Below, in pieces: positions 27,346 to 37,018 of a DNA stretch of 64,000 nt (position 1 is its first letter; every line of letters begins with the position of its first letter). The position numbers and the translations under genes are program-made. Location: contig NZ_PCPT01000012.1 of the NCBI RefSeq assembly GCF_002975435.1, positions 39,694 through 103,693 of the forward strand, given 5' to 3'. Below the pieces are notes generated by a model. It did not search any database, had not been told where the DNA came from, and saw nothing but the letters and a program-made list of their open reading frames with translations. The stretch is from Arthrobacter sp. MYb227. Lineage in GTDB: Bacteria; Actinomycetota; Actinomycetes; Actinomycetales; Micrococcaceae.

Positions 27346-29769
27346 ATGGATTTTCTTTTCGATGACTTCGTCGCCCCCGCTCAACCTCAGCTCCTGCCCG
27401 ATGCTGCCGAACTCTTACGTGGCCTCAATCCGCAACAAGAGCAGGCGGTTAAGCATGCTGGAAGCCCACTGCTGATTGTTGCGGGGGCCGGTTCGGGCAA
27501 AACGCGCGTGCTCTCCCACCGAATCGCTTATCTACTGGCCACCGGGCGGGCAAGGCCTCACGAGATCCTGGCTATTACCTTTACCAATAAGGCTGCCGCA
27601 GAAATGCGTGAGCGCATTGCGGCGCTCGTAGGGGATGAAACGGCCAAAAAGATGTGGATTTCAACATTCCACTCGTCGTGTGTGCGTATCTTGCGTCGCG
27701 AAGCATCCGCGGCCGGACTTAAATCCAGCTTCTCAATCTATGACTCGGCCGATTCGTTGCGCCTGATCACATTGATTGCCAAGGGATTAGAGCTTGACCC
27801 TAAGAAATTCACCCCAAAATCTATTGCCCACAAAATTTCGGCACTCAAAAACGAACTCATTGATGAAGAATCTTACTCGGCAACAATCTCGGAGAACGAC
27901 CCGTTCGCCCGTGCCGTCGCCCAGGTCTACCGCGGATACACCGAACGGCTCAGAGCAGCCAATGCACTGGACTTTGATGATCTGATCGCTCACGTGGTGA
28001 ACATCTTCCGGGCGTTCCCGGCACTCGCGGATAACTATCGCAGACGTTTCCGCCATGTCATGGTCGATGAATACCAAGATACAAACCACGCCCAATATGC
28101 GTTGGTACGCGAACTTACCGGACCCGATGGTCCGACCCCCGGCGGGGAACTGACGGTAGTTGGCGACTCCGACCAATCGATTTATGCATTCCGTGGGGCA
28201 GATATCCGCAATATCGTGGAATTTTCCAAGGATTACCCGGATGCAGAAACCATTAAACTTGAACAGAACTACCGTTCCACTCAAACCATTCTTTCCGCAG
28301 CCAATGAAGTCATCAAGCGCAACCCGAACCGCCCGGAAAAACGTCTCTGGACCGCGGAAGGTGATGGCGAAAAAATCATTGGATACGTCGGTGAATCCGA
28401 ATCCGATGAGGCCCGCTGGATCGCCGATGAGATCTTGCGACTGAACGATGAAGAAGATATTCGACCAGGAGATGTTGCGATCTTCTATCGCACCAATGCC
28501 CAATCCCGATCCCTTGAAGAACAACTCATGCGGGTCGATCTAAAATATAAGGTCATTGGCGGCACTCGCTTCTACGACCGTAAAGAAGTTAAAGACGCAC
28601 TTGCCTACCTGCGAGTCTTGATGAATCCGGAAGATGACATCAACGTGCGCAGGATCCTCAACGAGCCCAAGCGTGGCATTGGAGACCGGGCCGAATTCTC
28701 GGTTGCCGCATTCGCAGAACGTGAACGCATCTCCTTCATGGAAGGATTGCGCCGGGCAGATGAGGCGCCGGGCTTGGGTACCCGCGGACAAAACATGGTC
28801 GGAGCTTTCGTCAAGATCATCGATGACCTAGCAGTTGTCGCCGAAGGCTCCGGTCCTGCCGAAGCCCTCGAAGCGGTACTGGAACAAACTGGATACCTGG
28901 AAATGCTGCGTGGCTCCAATGACCCGCAGGATGAATCGCGCGTGGAAAACCTTGCCGAGCTGGTGGCGGTGGTGCGCGACTTCATGAAGGAAAACCCCGA
29001 AGGCACGCTCACCGACTTCCTCGAGCGGGTTGCCCTCGTTGCCGACGCGGATCAGATTCCCGAGGCACCAGTGGATGATGAGGGAGCAAACATGGCTGCC
29101 CGTGAAGGTTTTGTCACATTGATGACCCTGCATACGGCTAAAGGCCTTGAATTCCCGGTGGTATTCCTCACCGGCATGGAGCATGGAATCTTCCCGCACC
29201 AACGCTCACTTACCGATGAGAAAGAACTCGCCGAAGAACGCCGACTCGCCTATGTTGGGCTCACCCGTGCCCGCGAACGGCTCTATCTCACGCGTGCCGA
29301 ATACCGCAGCCTGTGGGGGCAATCCCAGTACAACCCGGCAAGCCAATTCCTTGAAGAAATCCCTGCAGGATTACTCGACTGGAAGCGTGAAGGAACCAAA
29401 CGTCCTTCCTTCGACTCGTTCGGTGGCAGTAAAAACTTTGCAACGAGCCGTTACGAATCCGGATCGTATTGGGGTGCTGCTTCCTCAAGTAGGTCGGAGC
29501 GAAGTAACACTCGGCTCAGCGGTGCAGCCGAAGAGCACACGCTGCGTACTGCTCCCACGGCACGCGCTGCCAAGGGGAGCGCGCGGGTACAACCAAACAA
29601 GGAAATTATTGCCCTGAGCGTGGGGGATAAGGTCTCGCATGGCAGCTTTGGTCAGGGTGTTGTGCTGGCGCTTGAAGGTGTCGGTGACAAGACGGTGGCC
29701 AAGGTGAAGTTCAATGACTCCGAAAAACGCCTATTACTGCGATACGCGCCGCTGACTAGGCTCGATTAG
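27346..29769 (+). CDS. pcrA: ATP-dependent DNA helicase, UvrD/PcrA type
   Basis: This superfamily 1A 3'-5' helicase acts in repair and removal of obstacles on DNA. Motifs appear in order in the 807-residue protein: Q motif LNPQQEQAV (about 28), Walker A AGAGSGKT (46-53), TFTNKAAAEMRERI, motif II VDEYQDTN (about 240), GDSDQSIYAFRGAD (about 273), LEQNYRST, the HTAKGLEFPVVFLTGMEHGIFPH stretch (about 590) and VGLTRARERLYLT. The tail carries the Tudor-like VGDKVSHGSFGQGVV domain used by PcrA to bind RNA polymerase. The ATG at 27346 is chosen because homology begins there; TAGACT about ten bases upstream could be a -10 giving a nearly leaderless message. Confidence 0.95.
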   Translation: MDFLFDDFVAPAQPQLLPDAAELLRGLNPQQEQAVKHAGSPLLIVAGAGSGKTRVLSHRIAYLLATGRARPHEILAITFTNKAAAEMRERIAALVGDETAKKMWISTFHSSCVRILRREASAAGLKSSFSIYDSADSLRLITLIAKGLELDPKKFTPKSIAHKISALKNELIDEESYSATISENDPFARAVAQVYRGYTERLRAANALDFDDLIAHVVNIFRAFPALADNYRRRFRHVMVDEYQDTNHAQYALVRELTGPDGPTPGGELTVVGDSDQSIYAFRGADIRNIVEFSKDYPDAETIKLEQNYRSTQTILSAANEVIKRNPNRPEKRLWTAEGDGEKIIGYVGESESDEARWIADEILRLNDEEDIRPGDVAIFYRTNAQSRSLEEQLMRVDLKYKVIGGTRFYDRKEVKDALAYLRVLMNPEDDINVRRILNEPKRGIGDRAEFSVAAFAERERISFMEGLRRADEAPGLGTRGQNMVGAFVKIIDDLAVVAEGSGPAEALEAVLEQTGYLEMLRGSNDPQDESRVENLAELVAVVRDFMKENPEGTLTDFLERVALVADADQIPEAPVDDEGANMAAREGFVTLMTLHTAKGLEFPVVFLTGMEHGIFPHQRSLTDEKELAEERRLAYVGLTRARERLYLTRAEYRSLWGQSQYNPASQFLEEIPAGLLDWKREGTKRPSFDSFGGSKNFATSRYESGSYWGAASSSRSERSNTRLSGAAEEHTLRTAPTARAAKGSARVQPNKEIIALSVGDKVSHGSFGQGVVLALEGVGDKTVAKVKFNDSEKRLLLRYAPLTRLD

Positions 29770-29874
29770 TCGCATCATAGTTCAAATGAGACGGCGCGGG
29801 TGTCGGCTAGGGCACACTTATGCGCTCTACCGATTGTAGAACTGTGTCATTGCGTGGGAACGCGTTAGTCTGAA

Positions 29875-29911
29875 GGGGCACTAGGCCTGTTTTCGGGTCC
29901 TGGTGCTCCCC
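29875..29911 (+). promoter_or_regulatory. Hairpin in the sucCD leader
   Basis: GGGGCACTAGG (29875-29885) pairs with CCTGGTGCTCCCC (29899-29911) with one bulge, about 75 bases before the sucC start. There is no U-tract, so it is more likely a leader structure than a terminator. A possible promoter (GTGTCA, 16 bases, TAGTCT) lies just upstream. Confidence 0.4.
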
Positions 29912-29986
29912 TCTGAGGCGCGATTATGGTTTTGCCTTGACGCGTCTTCGAGTCAGCATAGACTTCGACAAGAAGGACACAAGCCC

Positions 29987-31159
29987 GTGGACCTGTATGA
30001 ATACCAGGCGCGCGATATGTTCGAGTCGCACGGTGTACCCGTGCTGGCCGGCATCGTTGCCTACACTCCTGAAGAAGCCAAGGCTGCCGCCGAGAAAATC
30101 GGTGGCGTCGTGGTTGTTAAAGCCCAGGTAAAGGTCGGTGGCCGCGGCAAGGCCGGTGGCGTTAAGGTCGCAAAGACCGCCGATGAGGCATTTGAGTACG
30201 CAACCAACATTCTCGGTATGGACATCAAGGGCCACACCGTGAACAAGGTCATGATCGCTCAGGGTGCAGACATCGCCGAGGAGTTCTACTTCTCGGTACT
30301 GCTAGATCGCGCAAACCGCAACTACCTGGCCATGTGCTCGGTAGAAGGTGGCATGGAGATCGAGGAACTCGCTGTTGAGCGTCCCGAGGCTCTAGCCCGT
30401 ATCGCCGTTGACCCGGCCGTTGGCATCGATCAGGCCAAGGCCGACGAAATCGTTGCAGCTGCCGGTTTCGCACCGGAACTGACCGCTCAGGTAGCTTCGG
30501 CAATCCTCAAGCTCTGGGACGTCTTCAAGAAGGAAGACGCAACCCTGGTAGAGGTCAACCCGCTGGTTCTCACCGGCGGCGGCGACATCGTTGCACTTGA
30601 CGGCAAGGTCACCCTTGACGACAGCGCCTCCGAGATCCGCCACCCGCACCACGAAGAGCTCGACGACAAGGAAAATACCGACCCGCTCGAAGCCAAGGCA
30701 GCTGCTGCTGGCCTGAACTACGTGAAGCTTGACGGCGAAGTTGGCGTCATCGGCAACGGTGCCGGCCTGGTTATGTCGACCCTTGACGTTGTTGCTTACG
30801 CTGGCGAAAACCACGGCAACGTGAAGCCGGCTAACTTCCTTGACATTGGCGGCGGCGCTTCGGCCGAGGTCATGGCTTCCGGCCTTGACGTCATCCTGAA
30901 CGACCCGCAGGTCAAGTCCGTGTTCGTCAACGTCTTCGGTGGCATCACCGCGTGTGACGCAGTGGCAAACGGCATCGTTGGCGCACTGAACACCCTGGGC
31001 GACGCTGCAAACAAGCCGCTCGTTGTTCGCCTTGACGGCAACAACGTGGAGGAAGGTCGCCGCATTCTTGCAGCAGCCAACCACCCGCTGGTCACCCTGG
31101 CAGCAACCATGGACGAAGGCGCCGACAAGGCTGCCGAGCTCGCCAACTCAGCGAAGTAG
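29987..31159 (+). CDS. sucC: Succinate-CoA ligase (ADP-forming), beta subunit
   Basis: Together with SucD this citric-acid-cycle enzyme interconverts succinyl-CoA and succinate with formation of ATP or GTP. The 390-residue subunit starts with [19 protein letters not shown], followed by the ATP-grasp domain (GRGKAGGVK, about residue 50; EVNPLVLT with the metal ligand near 200) and a CoA-ligase-like C-terminus with [13 protein letters not shown]. The GTG start has AAGGA about eleven bases upstream and places the family N-terminus correctly; an earlier in-frame start adds 28 unrelated residues. It is followed by sucD after 14 bases. Confidence 0.97.
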   Translation: MDLYEYQARDMFESHGVPVLAGIVAYTPEEAKAAAEKIGGVVVVKAQVKVGGRGKAGGVKVAKTADEAFEYATNILGMDIKGHTVNKVMIAQGADIAEEFYFSVLLDRANRNYLAMCSVEGGMEIEELAVERPEALARIAVDPAVGIDQAKADEIVAAAGFAPELTAQVASAILKLWDVFKKEDATLVEVNPLVLTGGGDIVALDGKVTLDDSASEIRHPHHEELDDKENTDPLEAKAAAAGLNYVKLDGEVGVIGNGAGLVMSTLDVVAYAGENHGNVKPANFLDIGGGASAEVMASGLDVILNDPQVKSVFVNVFGGITACDAVANGIVGALNTLGDAANKPLVVRLDGNNVEEGRRILAAANHPLVTLAATMDEGADKAAELANSAK

Positions 31160-31173
31160 AGGGATACGCGAAA

Positions 31174-32076
31174 ATGAGCATTTACCTTAACAAGGACTCA
31201 AAGGTCATCGTTCAGGGCATCACCGGCGGCGAAGGCACCAAGCACACCGCCCTGATGCTCAAGGCTGGCACCAACATTGTTGGCGGCGTTAACGCCCGCA
31301 AGGCCGGCACCACCGTGACCCACGGTGAGACGGAAATCAAGGTTTACGGCACCGTGGCGGAAGCCATGGCCGAGACCGGTGCAGACGTTTCAATCGTCTT
31401 CGTACCACCGAAGTTCACCAAGGATGCAGTTGTTGAAGCCATCGAAGCCGAAATCGGCCTCGTTGTAGTCATCACCGAAGGCATGCCGGTACAGGATTCG
31501 GCCGAGTTCTGGGCACTTGCCCAGTCCAAGGTTGATGCAAACGGCAAGCAGATCACCCGCGTGATCGGCCCGAACTGCCCAGGCATCATCACCCCGGGTG
31601 AAGCATTGGTTGGTATTACCCCAGCCAACATCACCCAGAAGGGCCCGATTGGCTTGGTCTCCAAGTCCGGCACCCTGACCTACCAGATGATGTACGAACT
31701 GCGCGATCTGGGCTTCTCCACCGCCATCGGCATCGGCGGCGACCCGGTCATCGGTACCACCCACATCGACGCCCTCGAGGCATTCGAAGCGGATCCGGAA
31801 ACCAAGGCCATCGTCATGATCGGTGAAATCGGCGGCGACGCCGAAGAGCGTGCAGCCGAGTACATCAAGGCACACGTCACCAAGCCGGTTGTTGGCTACG
31901 TGGCTGGCTTCACCGCTCCCGAGGGCAAGACCATGGGCCACGCTGGCGCCATCGTCTCCGGTTCCTCGGGTACCGCACAGGCCAAGCAGGAAGCACTCGA
32001 AGCCGCAGGCGTCAAGGTCGGCAAGACCCCGTCCGAAACCGCAGCACTGCTTCGCGAAGTTTTCGCAGCTCTCTAA
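31174..32076 (+). CDS. sucD: Succinate-CoA ligase (ADP-forming), alpha subunit
   Basis: The 300-residue alpha subunit binds CoA and carries the phosphohistidine. The CoA-binding Rossmann fold opens with [29 protein letters not shown] lies near residue 130, and the phosphorylated histidine is in [10 protein letters not shown] (about 248). It forms an operon with sucC, and both genes show very strong codon bias (frequent CTG, GGC and AAG), as expected for highly expressed metabolism. A hairpin follows 17 bases after the stop. Confidence 0.97.
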   Translation: MSIYLNKDSKVIVQGITGGEGTKHTALMLKAGTNIVGGVNARKAGTTVTHGETEIKVYGTVAEAMAETGADVSIVFVPPKFTKDAVVEAIEAEIGLVVVITEGMPVQDSAEFWALAQSKVDANGKQITRVIGPNCPGIITPGEALVGITPANITQKGPIGLVSKSGTLTYQMMYELRDLGFSTAIGIGGDPVIGTTHIDALEAFEADPETKAIVMIGEIGGDAEERAAEYIKAHVTKPVVGYVAGFTAPEGKTMGHAGAIVSGSSGTAQAKQEALEAAGVKVGKTPSETAALLREVFAAL

Positions 32077-32093
32077 ATCTTTAGAGCGCACCG

Positions 32094-32145
32094 CCGATGG
32101 CGGCCGTTATTTGTTACTTAGGTAGCAAGGGACGGCCGCCATCGG
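32094..32145 (+). terminator. Terminator hairpin after sucCD
   Basis: CCGATGGCGGCCGT (32094-32107) pairs perfectly with ACGGCCGCCATCGG (32132-32145) around a 24-base loop. A U-tract is lacking. Confidence 0.65.
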
Positions 32146-32166
32146 TCGTTAAAACGGTGGTGTGGG

Positions 32167-32532
32167 CTAACCACGCAGCCGGAAGAACGAGCTACCTGCT
32201 TGCTCGTGCGCTCCGGGGATCATGAGCACCAAAAGCTCGGGATTGAACTCGGCTTCGCTGGCTCCCGAAGATCTCAAGGCAGCCTCAAGCTTGTCCGGGG
32301 CAATGGCTTCTAGCAACCATTCTTCGGGTCCGGCTCCGATATGCAGCAAGCCGGAGGTCGGATCCAGATTGATCCATGCGGTGATCCAGTCACCGGTAAA
32401 GCGTGGAAGCGGATTGGCGGAAATTGTATTGATGGTGGGGCTGTACATAATGTGCACACGTCCTTTGAAGCGTTGTCCTTGCCCACCGAACAGAATCGTC
32501 CAATAGGCCGCTTCGTCATCCGAACCACCCAC
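32167..32532 (-). CDS. Hypothetical protein with N-terminal GGSDDEA module
   Basis: This 121-residue protein starts at GTG and begins MGGSDDEAAYWTILFGG. The rest (WITAWINLDPTSGLLHIGAGPEEW and LLVLMIPGAHEQAGSSFF) reads as a genuine soluble protein of unknown family with no membrane segment. The start is supported by the second small gene at 44.4 kb, which shares nearly identical DNA around its own start (MGGSDEEAV), with frame agreement only from this codon onward. An ATG at 32448 preceded by AAAGGA is an alternative start giving 93 residues. It is convergent with sucD and codirectional with the purine permease upstream. Confidence 0.6.
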   Translation of the reverse strand: MGGSDDEAAYWTILFGGQGQRFKGRVHIMYSPTINTISANPLPRFTGDWITAWINLDPTSGLLHIGAGPEEWLLEAIAPDKLEAALRSSGASEAEFNPELLVLMIPGAHEQAGSSFFRLRG

Positions 32533-32600
32533 CGTGCAACTATGGGGTTGGTACCTGACTGGTCGGAGCCTTGCCTTGCGGCAGTCAGAATTCGTGAAGC
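32508..32600. repeat. Copy A of a shared 5'-gene module (also at 44419-44498)
   Basis: This stretch matches 44419-44498. The first 24 bases differ at one position (CCGCTTC, G or T, TCATCCGAACCACCCA), and blocks GGGGTTGGT, GTCGGAGC and CGTGAAGCT follow in the same order with small indels. It spans the start codons of both small minus-strand genes and about 65 bases upstream. Confidence 0.75.
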
Positions 32601-32639
32601 TATCTGCAAGCCTAGATGAACTGTGTTCGTTGAGGCAAG

Positions 32640-32685
32640 GCACCGCCGGGGTGTTCGACACACGATGTCATGAACCCGGCGGTGC
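32640..32685 (-). terminator. Terminator hairpin after the NCS2 permease
   Basis: GCACCGCCGGGGTGTTC (32640-32656) pairs with GAACCCGGCGGTGC (32672-32685) around a loop of about 15 bases, just beyond the permease stop on the minus strand. Confidence 0.65.
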
Positions 32686-32707
32686 TTCCGGCCATTGTCG
32701 GCACCTG

Positions 32708-34186
32708 CTATTTATCGCACTGAACCTCCCGATCCTTACCATCGAACAGCTTTCCGTCCGCCATATGGTCGCCATCGTGCAAGGACTCCAACAAGAGGGA
32801 AGAGACCCTGCGGGAGCTGGCCTCGGCCATCACTGAAACTGGCTTGTTCTTGCCGAGTTTCAGGTGATTGAACAATAGGTTTAGCAAGATGGCCATGATT
32901 GCCGACGAGCTGATCCCGGAGTGAAAGATCGTGATGAACCAGCTGGGGAACTGATCGTAGATATTGGGTGCGACGATCGGAAACATGCCGAAACCGATGG
33001 CGGTGGCGACGATGACAAGGTTCATATTGCCTTCGTATTTAACCGTAGAAAGAGTGCGGATCCCCGACGCAGCTACAGTTCCAAAAAGCACAATTCCGGC
33101 ACCGCCCAACACCGGAGTGGGGATGGCAGCGACGAAGCGACCCAGAATTGGCAAGAGTCCTAGGACGATCAGGATCCCGCCACCTGCGGTGACAACGAAT
33201 CGACTCTTGACGCCGGTGATGGCTACGAGTCCAACGTTTTGTGCGAAGGCACTTTGCGTGAATGAATTGAATATTGGTGAGATAGCGCTGGAAATCATGT
33301 CCGCCCGCAGGCCGTCACCAATGCGTTTGGCATCGGTTTTAGTCTCCACGATTTCACCGACCGCAATGATATCGGCGGACGTTTCGGTCAAGGTGACCAG
33401 GATGACGATCACCATCGAGGCGATAGCTGCGAACTGGAATTCGGGCATACCAAACGCGAATGGCGTAGGGACGGCGAAGATCTGACCGGAGAATACGGAA
33501 CTGAAATCGGCCATGCCGGTCAGTGCGGCGACAACGGTTCCGGCGACCATGGCCAGCAAGATCGATAGCCGGGAGATTGCGGCCACCGGGATTTTTGAGA
33601 AGACCAGAACGAAGAGCAGCGTGAGCGCGGCCAAACCGAGGTTGGCGACCGAGCCATGGTCGGCAGCCTTAGCATTTCCACCCATCGTCCACCCGGCTGC
33701 CACCGGCATCAGCGTTAAACCGATGGTTGTAATGACGGTACCGGCAACCACGGGAGGGAAGAACCTGATGATACGCGAGAAGATCGGGGTGATCAGCAGG
33801 CCTATCACCGAAGCCGCAATCACGGCGCCGAAGATTGTTCGAATATTTCCGCCGCCCTCCAAGATCGAGATCATGGTTGCTACCCCGGCGAAGGAGACGC
33901 CTTGGACTAATGGAAGCTGGGAGCCGAAGAAGGGAATTCCAACGGTTTGCAAGATGGTGGCAAGCCCGCCAATGAACAAGCACGAAGCAATCAAGACGCC
34001 GATTTCCGCTTCGGAGAGGCCCGCCGCGGTGCCGATGATCAGCGGCGGAGCGATAATGCCGCCGTACATTGTCAGTACATGTTGCAGCCCGTACCCGAGG
34101 TTCTGCAGCAGGGGGAGTCGTTCATCCTCGGGTCGTGTGGATCGTGTTTTTTCTCGAGTCGAAGCTGAATTACGCATGGTTGACAT
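32708..34186 (-). CDS. NCS2-family purine (xanthine/urate) permease
   Basis: This 492-residue membrane carrier has about 14 helices. Family motifs are LTMYGGIIAPPLIIG with the QHVLTMYGG start near residue 35, FVLVF helices in the middle, and the NCS2 signature QNVGLVAITGVKSRFV (about 318), preceded by ETSADIIAVGEIV (about 268). The family imports xanthine, urate or uracil with H+ or Na+. It lies 21 bases after the deaminase gene on the same strand, so the pair probably brings in and deaminates a purine. Substrate choice between xanthine, urate and 8-oxoguanine is not settled by the sequence. Confidence 0.9.
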   Translation of the reverse strand: MSTMRNSASTREKTRSTRPEDERLPLLQNLGYGLQHVLTMYGGIIAPPLIIGTAAGLSEAEIGVLIASCLFIGGLATILQTVGIPFFGSQLPLVQGVSFAGVATMISILEGGGNIRTIFGAVIAASVIGLLITPIFSRIIRFFPPVVAGTVITTIGLTLMPVAAGWTMGGNAKAADHGSVANLGLAALTLLFVLVFSKIPVAAISRLSILLAMVAGTVVAALTGMADFSSVFSGQIFAVPTPFAFGMPEFQFAAIASMVIVILVTLTETSADIIAVGEIVETKTDAKRIGDGLRADMISSAISPIFNSFTQSAFAQNVGLVAITGVKSRFVVTAGGGILIVLGLLPILGRFVAAIPTPVLGGAGIVLFGTVAASGIRTLSTVKYEGNMNLVIVATAIGFGMFPIVAPNIYDQFPSWFITIFHSGISSSAIMAILLNLLFNHLKLGKNKPVSVMAEASSRRVSSLLLESLHDGDHMADGKLFDGKDREVQCDK

Positions 34187-34207
34187 GGTGAAACCTCCAA
34201 AGTCTGA

Positions 34208-35581
34208 CTAGCTGAACGAGGGGATGGGCGCCGAAACATCGACCAGGGTACGAGCATGAGCTCGGTGACGATGGATGAGTTCCGGTAGATCGAGCCCCGG
34301 GATAGCTCCATCAATCACGCGCCAATGGCCAGCGACCATAACCCGGTCGGCCTTGTCGGCCCCGCACAGCAATAGCGAGGCCAACGGATCGTGGCTGCCG
34401 GAGAAACGCAGTTCATCTGTCTTGAAAAAGGCTAGGTCCGCCTGCATGCCCACCGCGATCACACCGATATCTTCACGGCCCAGCACACGGGCCGAACCTC
34501 GAGTGGCCCAGCCCAGCGCACGTTCCACTGGTACATCGGCACCGTAGCGCAGCCGTTGCAGGTAGAGGGCCTGCCGAGCCTCGAGAATCATATTTGATCC
34601 ATCATTTGATGCGGACCCGTCGACGCCCAGCCCCACCGGAACCCCGGCTGCCTCAAGTTCCAAGACGCGGGCGATCCCCGAGGAAAGTCGCATGTTTGAG
34701 GTGGCACAGTGTGCGACGGCCGTGCCGGCCGCGCCGAGTTGTTTGATCTCCGCATCGTTGAAATGGATGCCATGGCCAAGCCACGTCTGCGGGCCGAGCC
34801 ATCCGACGCTTTCTAGATAGTCGAGCGGGCGGAGTCCGAAGGTGGAAAGGCAGAAGGCTTCCTCGTCGAGGGTCTCGGCTAGGTGGGTGTGCAGCCTGAC
34901 ATCGTGTGCCGCGGCAAGTGCGGCACTTTCGCTCATGGCCTGGCTGGTGACGGAGAAAGGTGAGCAGGGCGCCAGAGCTATTTGAATCTGGGCCCCGGCT
35001 CCACGCTCGTGGTAACGCTCGATGAGTCGTTGGCTATCGGCCAATACGGTGTCTAGGTCCTGGACCGTGGATTGTGGGGGCAGCCCGCCGTCCTTTTCTC
35101 CAAGGGTCATGGAGCCACGGGTCAGCATGGCGCGCATCCCGAAGTCACGCACCGCAGCGACTTCGATGTCGATCGAATCATCCATGCCCTCGGGGAACAG
35201 GTAATGGTGGTCGGCTGCGGTGGTGCAGCCGGAGAGCAGCAGCTCGGCCAAGGCCACACGCACCGCAGAGTCCAAGGCCTCGGGTGTGAGCCGTGCCCAA
35301 ACCTTGTAGAGGTTTTGCAGCCAGGGGAAGAGAGGAGCATTGGCCGCCGGGCCCCAGGCACGGGTGAGAGTTTGGTAGAAGTGATGGTGGGTGTTGATGA
35401 GCCCCGGGGTTACCACGTGGTTTGAGGCGTCGAAGGACTCGGTATAGGCGGTGGTTGGCTCGGTTCCCGTTGGGACGAGCTCGATGATTTCACCGCCGCT
35501 GATGACCATGCCGTTGCCGGCGTCCGAATCGCTGAGGATTCCTTGGGGGTTTTTGATCCAAAGTGCAGTCGTGGGTTTCAT
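34208..35581 (-). CDS. 8-oxoguanine deaminase / atrazine-type amidohydrolase
   Basis: This 457-residue cytoplasmic metal-dependent amidohydrolase deaminates a purine-like ring, most likely 8-oxoguanine to urate. Metal ligands are in TPGLINTHHHFYQTL (HxH, about residue 65), HTHLAETLDEEAF (His about 232), GHGIHFND (about 268) and GVDGSASNDG (catalytic Asp about 318). The N-terminal WIKNPQGIL and HHHFYQTLTRAWGPAANAPLFPWLQ match the family of 8-oxoguanine deaminases and AtzB-type enzymes. The ATG (MKPTTALW) is chosen since AAGGA lies nine bases upstream; the ATG three codons earlier abuts that site. The permease gene follows in the same operon. Confidence 0.88.
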   Translation of the reverse strand: MKPTTALWIKNPQGILSDSDAGNGMVISGGEIIELVPTGTEPTTAYTESFDASNHVVTPGLINTHHHFYQTLTRAWGPAANAPLFPWLQNLYKVWARLTPEALDSAVRVALAELLLSGCTTAADHHYLFPEGMDDSIDIEVAAVRDFGMRAMLTRGSMTLGEKDGGLPPQSTVQDLDTVLADSQRLIERYHERGAGAQIQIALAPCSPFSVTSQAMSESAALAAAHDVRLHTHLAETLDEEAFCLSTFGLRPLDYLESVGWLGPQTWLGHGIHFNDAEIKQLGAAGTAVAHCATSNMRLSSGIARVLELEAAGVPVGLGVDGSASNDGSNMILEARQALYLQRLRYGADVPVERALGWATRGSARVLGREDIGVIAVGMQADLAFFKTDELRFSGSHDPLASLLLCGADKADRVMVAGHWRVIDGAIPGLDLPELIHRHRAHARTLVDVSAPIPSFS

Positions 35582-35951
35582 GACTGACATTCCTTCCGTT
35601 GAGGAGAGATAAATGCCAGCTCAGTTATGCCTGTCTGCTGATCCAGGACGCCTAGGGCGTGATTAGGAGACTAGCAATGTGACGGAAGTCTCGCAAGTGG
35701 GGTTTTGAAAAATGATTATTGCATCGTGAAATCTTCTGTTGGGTTTTCTCGTCTTTACCGATGGACAGCGTCGTCGATCAGGAAGAAACAGAAGCCCAAT
35801 CTAGTGCGCTGAACCGCACCTGTGAATTGTGCTGAAGACGGCGTTTACTTGGCTTGTTGTGAAGCTGGCTAGCAACGTAGGCACTGGGTGTTCAGTCATC
35901 ACTTGAGCGTAGTCTGGAGGAGAATATTTAAGCCGATATTGCGGAGGAATT
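35582..35951. other. Divergent intergenic region between the deaminase and alcohol dehydrogenase genes
   Basis: This 370-base region holds leaders of two divergent genes. GGAAGGA precedes the deaminase start, and GGAGG stands four bases before the dehydrogenase ATG. The segment is AT-richer than its flanks. No open frame, RNA fold or clear operator was recognised. Confidence 0.5.
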
Positions 35952-37007
35952 ATGCGCGCCACATTCATTTACGGAACTAAGGACATCCGCGTGCAGGACG
36001 CCCCGGACCCGTCGCTTTTAGCTGACACGGATGTCATTGTGAAGGTTAGTGCTGCCTGTGTGTGCGGCTCGGATTTGTGGCCCTATCGTGGCGTCAACCA
36101 AGTCAACGAGCCCCGACGTATGGGACACGAGTTCATCGGTGTTGTTACTCAGATTGGTTCGGCAGTCGCCAGTTTGAAGAGCGGCGATTTTGTTGTGGCT
36201 CCCTGGGCCAACAGCTGTGGGCAGTGCCCACCCTGCCGTCACGGGGTACAGGTAGCGTGTGAACATCGTGCCCCGTGGGGAGGCAAAGATGAGAACGGTT
36301 TGCCTGTTGACGGTGCTCAGGGCGAGTTCGTGCGCGTTCCCAACGCAGATGGGACACTCGTGGTGGTACCCGGTATCAGTGACCCCGATGAAGAACTATC
36401 CAAGTCCCTGCTTGCGCTCTCTGACGTCTGTGGAACCGGGTATCATGCTGCGGTTAGTGCCCGGGTAGAGCCGGGACGCAGCGTGGTGGTCGTTGGTGAT
36501 GGAGCCGTTGGACTTAGCGGGGTGCTGGCAGCCAAACGCTTGGGTGCCACACGCATCATTGCTATGTCTCGGCATGCGGATCGCGCTGAGTTGGCCAAAG
36601 AATTTGGCGCCACAGACATTGTCGCCGAACGCGGAGCCGAAGCCGCCCAGAAAGTGCGTGAACTACTTGGAGGAGTGCTTGCCGATTCGGTACTTGAATG
36701 CGTGGGTACCGCAGAATCAATGGAACAAGCCTTAGCGTGTGTTCGTCCCGGTGGCTCCTTGGGATTTGTGGGTGTCCCACACGGGAAGGAGGGCTTGTCG
36801 CTGGGGCTTTTGTTCTCCAAGAACATTTCGGTAGCGGGCGGAGCAGCGAGCACGCGTGCCTACCTGCCAGAACTGCTTGAGGACGTCTTGGACGGCACCA
36901 TCAACCCCGGCTTGGTGTTTGATGCAGTGATGCCGTTGGAGCAGGCCGCAGAGGCCTACAAGGCGATGGATGAACGCAAAGCCATTAAAGTCATGTTAGT
37001 TCCCTAG
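35952..37007 (+). CDS. Zinc-dependent alcohol dehydrogenase family protein (MDR superfamily)
   Basis: This 351-residue NAD(P)-dependent medium-chain dehydrogenase binds catalytic zinc through Cys38 (CVCGSD), the His-Glu of RMGHEFIG (about 57-62) and a later residue, and structural zinc through the CGQCPPCRHGVQVAC cluster (about 90-104). The Rossmann motif VVGDGAVGLSGVLAAKRLGA lies near residue 177. The style resembles the zinc-binding dehydrogenases often labelled IMP-dehydrogenase-like or quinone-insensitive, with unknown substrate. GGAGG lies four bases before ATG. It is monocistronic, ending at a strong terminator shared with the convergent helicase. Confidence 0.9.
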   Translation: MRATFIYGTKDIRVQDAPDPSLLADTDVIVKVSAACVCGSDLWPYRGVNQVNEPRRMGHEFIGVVTQIGSAVASLKSGDFVVAPWANSCGQCPPCRHGVQVACEHRAPWGGKDENGLPVDGAQGEFVRVPNADGTLVVVPGISDPDEELSKSLLALSDVCGTGYHAAVSARVEPGRSVVVVGDGAVGLSGVLAAKRLGATRIIAMSRHADRAELAKEFGATDIVAERGAEAAQKVRELLGGVLADSVLECVGTAESMEQALACVRPGGSLGFVGVPHGKEGLSLGLLFSKNISVAGGAASTRAYLPELLEDVLDGTINPGLVFDAVMPLEQAAEAYKAMDERKAIKVMLVP

Positions 37008-37018
37008 CCAGATAGCAC

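Noticed and set aside
30392..32091. Long antisense frames across sucC and sucD
   Set aside because: They arise from strong codon bias of sucCD; no recognisable domains and no ribosome sites.
32310..32663. Overlapping minus-strand frame in the upstream part of the small gene at 32.2 kb
   Set aside because: It shares the 5' module with the locus at 44.4 kb in another frame, but only the GGSD frame is kept in both; no ribosome site.
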